Assembly: GCA_031472005.1 (NCBI GenBank)
Contig: PZJY01000001.1
Coordinates: forward strand, 4,092,001-4,156,000
Length of the DNA: 64,000 bases
Direction of reading: 5' to 3'
Source: Tetracladium setigerum
Taxonomy: Eukaryota > Ascomycota > Leotiomycetes > Helotiales
Shown here: piece after piece, positions 24,288-33,990 of the stretch
How positions within the stretch are numbered: position 1 is the first letter of the stretch
Layout: the number at the start of each line of letters is the position of its first letter
Notes under the pieces: generated by a model
The model's input: only the letters and a program-made list of their open reading frames with translations
Told to the model about the DNA's origin: nothing
The model's database searches: none
Position numbers and translations under genes: made by a program

Positions 24288-25328
24288 CTAGACAGTTCCC
24301 TTCGCCTTGTCATTAAACTTGATTCGATGCTTGAATCCCCAGGTCAATTGACATCCCAGAACAACAAGTGGAATCATAAAGAGGAGGAGCCAAAAGAGTG
24401 TCCACAATAGCACGACCGCGATGGAGAATATCCAAAATACACGACCTATTCCTTGGAGACCAATGCTATGCTCGTCGAACCATAACACCTCTGCCGGTAC
24501 CGAAAGAGCTACCTGCATGGACGATAGGATGAGCGAGACGGTAGCGAAGATAAATATAAGAGGGATAGTATAAGCGGCTGCGAACTCGCTAATAGACCAG
24601 TGGGGTAGCTCGTAAAACCACTTATTGTGGCCGCGTTTCGGACGGAAGACTCGAACGAGCCAGTTGAGGCGTGTAAGGCGTAGCTGGCCGTAGTGGTACC
24701 GTCTTGCGACATTTTCGTCTCCGACGGGTCGGAAGTAGCTAATAAACTTGCACCATTGTATCCAATCGATCTCTTTCGGCACCAGATATGCCTCCTTAGC
24801 GATGTCGAGATCGAGAGGATGCGATATGAGCAAGGAATACGACCGCAGGAATCCCATTGCAGTTGAGCGTTGGAAAGCAACCGCTGCAGACTCAGACGAT
24901 AGATATATTGCCCAGACATCATAATTGGTCAGGAAGATAGGGATAGGTTTGACGTAGACTTTGTCGTGGTCCCAGATGAGATGCAGCCTCGGATCATCCG
25001 TTGGGACAATTGTACGTCCCTTTACTCTGTGAGTCTGCAGCGCATCGATATAAAGGCCCGACGGTGTGCCAACCAGCCATAGCTTGTCATACAGTTCATC
25101 CAGAAGCGGAGTGTCTAGCTCATATGAGAGGTGCGCACAGATCTCGGTGGGGACAAGAGGGACAGCCGGGTAGCCGGGTAGATAGTCGACTACCTGGTGA
25201 TCAGCCTTCTGATCGGAGTGCAACGGGATGGGTGGAGAGGGAGCAGGAGTGTCGGAAGAAAGGCGGACACAGTCTTTGTTCAGAGCACACCCTTGCAGGA
25301 AAGGTACTGGAAGATCTATATTCGACAT
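24288..25328 (-). CDS. Fungal membrane protein of unknown function, divergent from the NLR
   Basis: A single exon encodes 346 residues, start ATG at 25328. The N-terminal about 240 residues are soluble and contain LPGYPAVPLVPTEICAHL and a repeated hydrophobic/Tyr pattern. Two to three hydrophobic helices follow: about 253-278 (IPLIFIFATVSLILSS) and about 298-335 (FWIFSIAVVLLWTLFWLLLF, then IPLVVLGCQL). The tail is short and basic. It resembles a widespread group of uncharacterised fungal membrane proteins (possibly the DUF6601 type, from memory only). The start codon lies 286 bp from the NLR start on the opposite strand, so the two may share a promoter. I do not assign a function. A role as a partner of the NLR is only a hypothesis from position. 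Confidence 0.78.
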   Translation of the reverse strand: MSNIDLPVPFLQGCALNKDCVRLSSDTPAPSPPIPLHSDQKADHQVVDYLPGYPAVPLVPTEICAHLSYELDTPLLDELYDKLWLVGTPSGLYIDALQTHRVKGRTIVPTDDPRLHLIWDHDKVYVKPIPIFLTNYDVWAIYLSSESAAVAFQRSTAMGFLRSYSLLISHPLDLDIAKEAYLVPKEIDWIQWCKFISYFRPVGDENVARRYHYGQLRLTRLNWLVRVFRPKRGHNKWFYELPHWSISEFAAAYTIPLIFIFATVSLILSSMQVALSVPAEVLWFDEHSIGLQGIGRVFWIFSIAVVLLWTLFWLLLFMIPLVVLGCQLTWGFKHRIKFNDKAKGTV

Positions 25329-25614
25329 TGTATGCTGAAGGCAGATGGAGAAGCGCTGCTCCCAAGTTGGGGAGAGCCTTGATGTTGTTTTTCACGTGAT
25401 ATGTGCTTGACAACAGGATCTCAGCCCTCAGCCTCGTTCTCTAACGACTTTGTCATTATCGTGCACAACGGTTGCCTGCTTCCTCTGCTTTACTGTCTGT
25501 CTGGTTGTCATATAGTTTAACCCTCTCTTCCGAATCGAAAAGTCTGCTTTCAATAGTCTTGCTGCCAGAACTTCACTAGACCGAGCATAAGCTACGAGCC
25601 TTGGCAAGTACAGC
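25329..25614. promoter_or_regulatory. Shared divergent promoter of the membrane protein and the NLR
   Basis: The 286 bp between two divergent start codons must hold both promoters and leaders. I see no clear TATA box or known operator. The layout permits co-regulation of the two genes. Confidence 0.5.
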
Positions 25615-28600
25615 ATGGCTCCTACTTCAATCATATCCACCACCCTCATCGCTCTTTTTGGCACTGCAACTTCAGTCATATTCACCAGCATAGCCCTTCT
25701 CCTCGGCATTGCTCTCATCTACGACAAGGTAACAAAGAATATCATAACTCGCCATGGAGCTGGAAATGGGCCGAAAACTTCATTTGGGCTTGAATCCGCA
25801 CACAACTACAAGTTGCCTGCACCGGCAGGCGGGATTGAGTAAGGCAAAGCATTCGTCTTAGATCTTGGAAATGCAGATACTAACTACTTAACGAAGCATC
25901 ATTTTTGTCCATGGGCTCGGATCGAATCCCGACACAACATGGCAAGCTGCCGCCTCCCCTGAAAGCAATGAGAGCAAGGAACACGTGACATGGGTGCGCG
26001 ACTTCCTTCCTGCTGATTTAGCCTCCGAGGGCGGTCAGCAAGACATTCGACTCTTTTTTTACAACTATGACTCTTACTGGAAGAGAGGTGCCCTACCTGA
26101 GCGACTTGCGACTTTTGGAAGTGCTCTTCTTGGTTGGATAACGAGTCAAATCCGTACTACTGATGCGGTGCGTACATATGTACTTCTAACATTAGGTTGG
26201 CTTGGCGTAAATACTAACAATAAGTGCATGCCAGGAGCGAAGCCGGCACCTAGTATTTGTGGCCCATAGTTACGGGGGCCTGGTTGTAAAGAAGGTATGT
26301 GTGGACAAGCGGCGCTTGGGAACGAGCCTCTAATCGTACCGTATAGGCGCTCGTGTACGCTCAACGCGATTCCGACCTCAGCTACGTTACCGAAAATACC
26401 AAAGCCATTTTTTTCTTGGGTACACCGCATAGCGGATCAAGATTCAGCGTATGGGGCTGGTGGCAGGCGCGAGCACTCTCGATTCTTGGATCCAACTCTT
26501 CCGTTCTAGCCGACTTGGACTACGACTCGACTCTGTTGCGAGATCTTCACTATGAATTTGCAAGAATTGACCGAGCGACTATTTTTAACTTCTATGAGCA
26601 GCGGCCGATACGACTGGCTCGGCTATGGTTCCTTACGTGGGAGGCATATGTAAATAGTAAGCTTCAATGCTGAGGGGAAAGTACTAACGGCAAGCACAGT
26701 GTGTCAGCGAGTCCTCTGCTACGTACGCAGGGCCCAAAGTCAAGAACTTTGGCCTGTCTGTTGACCACTATGGTCTGAATAAGTTCGGTTCGCGCGACTT
26801 TAACTATCGAAATGTGCTATCGAAGCTTCGCGAAGTCACACTCTCCTTAGCTGCTGAAGCGAAATGCTCCTACGTCGTCCCGCTGGAGACAGTAGAGAGC
26901 TATACGCAGCGAGATGATTTATGGAAGGAATTGGAAGCTAAGATGCGGGAACGGCACGACAATGCGAGTGTTCCTTATGCAGTCGCCATCTCCGGGATGG
27001 GAGGTGTGGGTAAATCACAACTTGCACTCAAGTTCGCAGAGACCCACAAAGATCATTATAACCCGATACTCTGGGTTGATGCGACCGATAAGGAGCTGGT
27101 GCTGTCGAGTTTCCAGCGACTTGCCACAAATCTTCAACTTCAGGTCAACGGGAATATGAATCACGGGTCAGCTCTCATAGATGATGGTGCGGTTCAAGCC
27201 GTACTTCAGTGGCTTGGCAATGCAGATGGTGAATGGCTGGTTATCATCGACAACGCAGACGACTTCAATTTTGGAATACAAACGGTCATACCCAAGGGAA
27301 AATGCGGTAGTGTGCTTATCACTAGCCAGGATAAGCTGAGTGTGAAGCTCATTCCACAGGGCTGCGAGCAGATTCAGGTTGGAGACATGTCCCTACAAGA
27401 GTCGACGGATCTGCTTCTTCACCATCTTCGCCTGGGTACTAGCCCAGTCACCGAGGTTGTCACTGCGGGTTGCAAACGAGTGGCAGACAAACTCGGATAT
27501 CTAGCGCTTGCTATTGACCTTGCAGGCGCATATATTGGGAACGAGGTGGATCGAGAAGTTGCATTGACTCAATATCTCGAGGACTTCACATTGCACCGCG
27601 ATGGGCTCTTACAGATCAATCACTTTCGGGGTTTAATGCCGACTCAGAAGACAGTTTGGACAGTATGGGATACTACGCTCAACAAAATCAATAGAGATTA
27701 TCCGCAGTTGAGTCCTAGTCTTATATTAACATTTCTTGCGCAATTCCAGGGCACGATTGTCCAGGATGAGGTCCTAAGACTGGCAGCGCTTGGCATTATA
27801 GATTTTCGGCCTAGTATGAAGGAAGAATTACCCGTCCCATTGCTAGAATTTATATCTGTCAATGGAGAGAAGTGGGAGAGTTTTCACTACCGACAAAGCT
27901 GCAAGATATTGCTCCGCTATAACCTCTTGAAGCCAGTTGCTGGGAGATGGCCAGGCATAACAATGCACGGGCTCGTTCGATGGCGGGCGCTCAAGAATAG
28001 GGAAAAAGAAGGCATTTCACGATGGAAACATTGGTATACTGTGGTCATTGTAGCTGCGTGTGACAAAATGAGCCAAATGCGAGACCAACCTGAGTTCCGC
28101 CGGCATTTAATGGCTCATCTGCCGCAGGCATGCGAGTTGGCACGACACAATTCATTTATGCAAACCGCATTAGCTAGTGTCTATTATGATGAAGGCCGCT
28201 GGAAGGAGGCGGAGGAATTGGAAGTGTTGGTAATGGAGACGATGAAGAGAGTGTTGGGCCAGGAGCATCCAGATACGCTAAGTAGTATAGCAAACCTGGC
28301 CATAACATACCGCGACCAGGGCTGCTGGAAGGAGGCAGAGGACTTGCAGGCAGAAGTATTAAAGATATCTTCGAGAGTGTTAGGCCAAGAGCATCCAGAC
28401 ACGCTAAATAGCATGGCTAACTTAGCCTCAACATATCGGCGTCGAGGTCGCTGGAAGGAGGCAGAGGACTTGCAGGCAGAAGTATTAAAGATATCTTCGA
28501 GAGTGTTGGGCCAGGAGCATCCAAACACGCTAACAAGTATTGCGAACCTAGCCTCAATATACCGGAGTCAAGGCCGCTGGAAGAAGGCAGAGGGCCTGCA

Positions 28601-29480
28601 GGCAGAACAGTTAAAGATATCATCGAGAGTGTTGGGCCAGGAGCATCCAGATACGCTAGCAAGTACTGCGAACCTAGCTTCAATATACCAGAATCAAGGC
28701 CGCTGGAAGGAGGCAGAGGACTTGCAGGCAGAAGTATTAAAGATATCTTCGAGAGTGTTGGGCCACGAGCATCCAAACACGCTAACAAGTATTGCGAACC
28801 TAGCCTCAATATACCGGAGTCAAGGCCGCTGGAAGGAGGCAGAGGACCTGCAGGCAGAACAGTTAAAGATATCATCGAGAGTGTTAGGCCAGGAGCATCC
28901 AAACACGCTAACAAGTATTGCGAACCTAGCCTCAATATACCGGAGTCAAGGCCGCTGGAAGGAGGCAGAGGACCTGCAGGCAGAAGAGTTAAAGATATGT
29001 TCGAGAGTGTTGGGCCAGGAGCATCCAGATACGTTGGTCAGCATGAATAACTTGGCTTCAACACTTTGGAAGCAAGGCCGCCTCAAGGAAGCAGAGGACT
29101 TGGAAGTACTAGTCTTAGAGATGAGAAAGAGGGTATTAGGCCAGAAGCATCCAGAAACGCTGAACAGCATGAATAACTTGGCATTCACATGGGAGCAGCT
29201 TGGCCAACGAGAAGAAGCTATTAAGCTCTTGAAGGAATGTGTAATGCTTCGCAGACAAATCTTGGGCGTTGATCATCATAGTACTATATCTTCTTCTGAA
29301 GTATTGCTTGCATGGGAGACGGAGTTTAGTAGTCAGGATGAAGCATCGCTTGAGCGGGAGACGGAGTCTAGTGGTCAAGATTCTGAGGCATTGCTTGAGT
29401 GGCAGGAAGAGTCTACACGTCAGGATTCTGAAGCATCATCTGAGTGGGAGACGGAATCCAGTGATGAGGATTCTGATTAA
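25615..29480 (+). CDS. NLR: membrane segment, alpha/beta-hydrolase, NB-ARC, TPR repeats
   Basis: There are five exons: 25615-25838, 25897-26167, 26235-26294, 26347-26649 and 26700-29480. Every junction is GT/AG and keeps frame, giving 1212 residues. Residues about 8-38 are hydrophobic, a likely membrane anchor. The hydrolase domain (about 75-320) shows IIFVHGLGSNPDTTW, the nucleophile elbow VAHSYGGLVVKKAL and FFLGTPHSGS, as in SesB/lipase-like domains of fungal NLRs. The NB-ARC domain has the P-loop GMGGVGKS (385-392), Walker B WLVIIDNADD (about 465-474) and SVLITSQD. From about 781 nine 42-residue TPR units (kinesin-light-chain style, RVLGQEHPDTL) run to about 1158. A Glu/Ser-rich tail with four 13-15-residue repeats ends the protein. 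Fungal NLRs act in heterokaryon incompatibility and immune-like defence. That role is inferred. The hydrolase substrate is unknown. The large exon frame continues upstream of 26814 through the 26700 acceptor. Confidence 0.92.
28182..29315 (+). repeat. Nine tandem 126-bp TPR-coding units
   Basis: Units start at 28182, 28308, 28434, 28560, 28686, 28812, 28938, 29064 and 29190, each exactly 126 bp (42 codons). Units 2-7 are nearly identical in DNA. Units 1, 8 and 9 are diverged. Units 3-4 and 5-6 look like copies of one 252-bp dimer: the first member reads AEVLKISSRVLG and the second AEQLKISSRVLG. This indicates recent unequal exchange or conversion. Confidence 0.92.
29305..29480 (+). repeat. 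Short acidic repeats encoding the NLR tail
   Basis: Four imperfect units of about 39-45 bp encode variants of the pattern WETExSxQDSEA. They lie directly after the last TPR and end at the stop codon. The DNA shows GAGACGGA and CAGGATTCTGA in repeated positions. Confidence 0.75.
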
Positions 29481-29960
29481 TGGTACAAATTGCTGCATAG
29501 AATATGAATGAGCTACTATTTCAATGTATTTATGAAGTCTGAAATGTGAAGTGTTTCGAGATACATGCGAGGTGAATAGTTGTCACTAGCTTTTGTGAAG
29601 GCTTGGCATTGTTTCAATCCTTACTCACCTGGTTTTTAGTTGTCATATTAGGGAAGTACGTTTGGTAGGTAGTCATTACAAGATATGTTTGAGCTTAAAA
29701 TTTGGGAGAGAATGAGGTAGCCTCAAAGCACTTGAATAAACGTGAAATCTCGGTATTACAATCGCGAACGCGTCTAAATTGAGAGAGCGAAAGCCAACTC
29801 TGACTGTGTCTTCAAGCTTCTGCCTATCGCTCCCGCTATCGGAAGTTCCCCGCCATCCAACGTCTTTTTATATTTCATTCATTCCTTTCTAACCCTAAAC
29901 AAAATCAACATCAAGAATAAAGTTGAACCAAACTGAGAAATCAAACACATTTCAAACAAA
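29481..29960. other. NLR 3' region and downstream promoter
   Basis: The 480-bp AT-rich spacer carries no frame of interest. It should include the NLR 3' UTR and the leader of the gene starting at 29961. Confidence 0.55.
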
Positions 29961-30877
29961 ATGCCACCTACAGTCATCTTGATTAGGCACGCAGAAGCCG
30001 AGCACAGTATGTCAATCCCACCTTGTCCCACTCCCCCAAACCCAAAAGCAACAACACTGACACCAATCAACACAATATCAGATGCCACGAATAAGTTCTC
30101 CCATCTCAAAAATACTTAGATCAAATCCATCACTTCAAAAAAACCAAACTAACCCACACATCACAGAACTGGTCTCTCCACGACCCACCACTCACCCCCC
30201 ACGGCTTCACCACCCAATGCCAAACCCTCTCCCACCACCTCCAGCACTCCCTCCCGCTGGCCCAAAAAATCGACCTCATCATCACCAGTCCCATGCGCCG
30301 CACCCTTCAAACCACCACACAAACCCTCGACTTCCTCATCGACCGCGGTGTCCCGGTAATGCTGCGTCCAGAATGGCAAGAAAACTCCGACAAGCCCTGT
30401 GACACCGGCACCTCCATTGCTGAAATGTCCCGAGAATGGCCACAGTTCGACTGGAGTTCTGTCGATCCCTTGTATCCTGAAAAGAAAGGGCTGTATGGAT
30501 TTTCGCGTGAGGCGTTGGTGGAGAGGGGGAGGGTCGCGAGGCAGTGGTTGAGGGCGAGGGAGGAGAAGGTCATTGCTGTTGTTAGTCATGCGGGGTTCTT
30601 GAGGGTTGGGATCTGTTATGAGAGGTTTGAGAATGCGGATTATCGCGTTTTTGAGTTTAGTGAGGTGGAGGGGAAGGAGGGGGAGTTGGTCGAGTGGGAG
30701 GAGACGGAGAGGAGGGGAGGCGGGTTGGGGAAGTCGGAGAGAGGGTTTTTTCCGATGACTGAGGGGGATTATATACCGAAAGGTGATGGTGGTGCGGTGG
30801 AATTGGTGAAGAAGGACGATGGAGTGGGAGAGGAGGTGGTGAGTGAGAATCCACCGCCGGCTGGGAGCTCTTTGTAG
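29961..30877 (+). CDS. Phosphoglycerate-mutase-family histidine phosphatase with a splice anomaly
   Basis: Exon 1 (29961-30006) encodes MPPTVILIRHAEAEH, with the catalytic RHAE motif (His10). The last exon (30167-30877) starts NWSLHDPPLTPHGF and holds SPMRRTLQT and the second catalytic motif VVSHAGFLR. These are hallmarks of the histidine phosphatase (PGM) superfamily, cytosolic proteins hydrolysing or transferring phosphates. A tiny exon at 30082-30092 adds the residues N-A-T-N and restores the expected family sequence, with good branch site and acceptor. However, it is followed by AAGTTC, not GT, and the only nearby donor (AA then GTTCTC at 30095) shifts the frame. One extra G there, or a lost GT, would solve it. 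The C-terminal 60 residues are low-complexity. Substrate unknown. Family certain, gene model uncertain. Confidence 0.8.
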
Positions 30878-33800
30878 TGGTGTTGGGGTTGTGTTGGATG
30901 ATCCGGACTACTCATGTTTGCTGAGGTCGTCTTTTTACTCTCTTCAATCGACTAGATTGAGGGTTTTGGAATCTACGAAAAAAAAAGTGAAGTAAAAGTT
31001 AAATAGATGTATTGTTTTGAAATGTTTTATTTGACTAGTGTAACTGAAATTCCTTCTGTGGTAGGTATCCATGCCGACTTGGCTATCTCATATTTGGGCA
31101 AAGAACAATGATCAGTATGCTTGAAAGCCCCTGCCTGGATGGATGAGTATGAAATTTGTGAGTGTCTCATTTTTAGAGAAACACCCATAATTTTCAGAGA
31201 AGAACTGCTTTTGCCTGATTCACAAGGCTCTTCTTGTCTGAATATAAACATTATCCTTCGTTAAAGTATTGTGGAGCTGAGGACGTTCAACTTCACACCG
31301 TCTACTGAATGTACTGGACGCGAGATACTAACTCATTAAACCACAATTCAGCCGCAAGTCATCTCTCAACCAGCAAGTAACATGAGAGAATGAGGCTCTT
31401 CCCCGGTAAGTTCGGAGAGTAGAGTAAGCAGCAACTCAGCCACCACCTGGAGCTGAAAGTAGAGAAGTATGTACCTCTAGGCAATGATTGGTATCTGGTC
31501 CAAGTCACAAGAATGAATTTTGAAATTTGTCTTACTGTTTTTACGATTTTTCTAGTTTGCTTGAATCATGTGGAAAGAAAGTAGTGATTGCTATTGAGAT
31601 TTATTGCCACTAGGTTGCCTCTATTTATTAAATGATGTAGATGTACAGTACCGTTGGATCGCAGACCATCCATCGTAGTAGTGCGAGGCAATGCGAGTAA
31701 GGCAAGGTAGTCTCCAGAAGCCAAGAGACACTTTCGATGGACCTTTCCCACCCTCTCGTGTTGATCATTATTATTCGAACCCAACAATCATAAAAGTGGA
31801 TGATATCAAAATCGATGATATCAAAGGAGAGCAAGGCCGGCCGTATCATGGCATCATCCTCCCCCCAACGCTCCATAGAATGTCGGCAAGGCCTCTTTCC
31901 TGAATGGAGGAGCAACTCGGTGGTGTTTTCAGCCGTGGCTGAGTGTATCGTCTTGTGGCGCCGGGAAGGCTGTGGAGGGGGTCAAGGTCGTCCAATTATC
32001 CCCCATGCAGGCCCAAGCCTTCAACTGTCAGCCAGCGTGGTGGCACTGTGGAACTTGCGCACAGAGTTGGATTGGGGATCCATCCTGGATTTCTTGGGTG
32101 GTGGCAGGGTGGACAGCAAGGTTTCCAGCAGCCTAGGAACCAAACTCTGATACCGATACTCAGATGTATCCCGTCGCACAACCCTTTAGCTGGAGAGATC
32201 TGCTCTGGCGATCAGTGGGAGATGAGGGTGATTTGTACGAAGGATAGCAATGAGATATTGTATTGTCGGTGGGAAGATATGGAAGAAATATCAAGTCAAG
32301 AAACAGGCAGCAATCATTTGTTGACTCCCATTACTGTATTGTTTGGATCTGTGCGCTGGACTGCTGTTGTGGCGTTCTTCCCAAAGGGCGTTCCAAGGAT
32401 CGACAGCCTTGCTTTCCCCCCTTTTGTTTGGCTCACTTAGGGACGTTGTTCAGGTCCCTCGGCCGCATTTGGGAGAGAGGGGAGAACAGAGAGAGGCAGA
32501 GAGGGAAGATGATCTTCAATGCCCAGGAGAGTGTGTGTGGGTTGGTTGGAAGATGAATATGATTGAACGAGAGGAGGGAGGCGAAGGATGATGGACAGCC
32601 ACCATGCTTTCTTTGTAATTAAAAACGTTGGAAGAGCAAGTAAGTTATACTGTTGCTGCTGTTGTTGTTGAATGGTCAGTCACCTTTGGTCGAGGGCTGG
32701 CTGAGGTCCCACTCATGGAGGAGAATAGATTCGGTTGTTGGTGTTTGTCTTCTCTTCCGCTTCTTTTTGCTCGTCAACGAAGCCGTCGTAGACATTTCTA
32801 TCGAGCTACGTCAAGGGGTATGGAGGAAGTGATGATGACGACGATGGCATTATAGATGCTCCTCCTGGGGACTACAGTAGCAGTAGTCAAGTCGGCGCAA
32901 ACACTCCGTACAGCAGTACAACCAGCTAAGTTTAAGCGATGGATGGCATCAACAATATTGATTGACAAGAGGAAGTTGAGTGCAATTCATCCAACTGTGA
33001 TAGACGGCCAATTCTTGTAGTCGCTGTGATACTTCATGGGTACCTCTTCCTCATAATAGTTGTTGCTGTTATCGTTGTTGTCTTTTGTTGTCATTCATGT
33101 CCCGGGTGTTGTGTTGTGTTGTGTTCTGTTGTTGTAACTCGATAGGAACTTCCCTCCTGGCCGAGTTTTGCTCAGCGCCCCATGCGGCATAGCTTCCTCT
33201 CCCGCCAGACTCAGCCACTCGCCCGCTGGATTCCTCGATCGCCGTCATTCGTCCTGCTCTGGTCTGGTCTGGTCTGGTCAGCTCCTCCCCGTCACTTTAC
33301 TTTCACTTTACTTGCTCTGCTCTGCTCTGTTCAGTTCCGTTCGGCCCTCAACTATTATCTCTCGGCTGCCCGTCATTGACAACAACAACGAAACAAAACA
33401 ACAACCACAGGAGCGGCGCATTACATCTCCTTGTTCCTGTCGAACAACCCCAACCCCAGACAACCTCAACGGAGCGAATGTCAAACGCCAGTCTGCCCAT
33501 TCACTACTTCAGCACCACCCCAGCAAACCGCGTCCTCCCCCCTGCGCCGAACCACCGCCCTCCCGAGCACGGAGTAGTGGAGTGAGTGAATGTGTATGTC
33601 CAGGTGGATGTGAGCAGAGTTGTGCGAAGAAGCAAGTCAGCAAGCAAGGCATCTCAAAGTAGCCTCGACAACACCGAGTAACGTCAGTACCAGCATCTCA
33701 GCCCTACGCGCAGCTCCCCTCCCGCCAGGAGTCTGATAGATACTCGAGCAGGGTCATTGGTAGGTTCAATTCTCCCCTTTAACCCGCCATGGAGTCGTGC

Positions 33801-33990
33801 GCTGACGTGCCAGTCTTTCTTTTCTTCTACTGAACGAACTATCGTCTTTCCCTTCCGTGCAACAATTGCGACTCGGAGAATGGGCAGTGGTTGCAGAATC
33901 TATGTCTGTGTAGCATCTCAACGCAATCGCCTCGACCAGTAGACAACAATACACCACGAACATAAAAATTATAGCAGATCCACCGACCAC
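30878..33990. other. 3.1-kb intergenic region and long leader of the C2H2 gene
   Basis: No conserved CDS is visible. The last 800 bases contain TTG/GTT-rich and CTGGT-repeat stretches (TGGTCTGGTCTGGTCTGGTC near 33258) and upstream frames, the longest 33168-33662 (164 codons, starting MLSAPCGIAS). These have low-complexity composition and look like a long, uORF-rich transcript leader of the zinc-finger gene at 33991, not a gene in their own right. Confidence 0.5.

Noticed and set aside
28417..28935. 172-codon open frame antisense to the TPR repeats
   Set aside because: It is a by-product of the 126-bp repeat: the 42-codon period keeps the antisense frame open. It has no independent motif.
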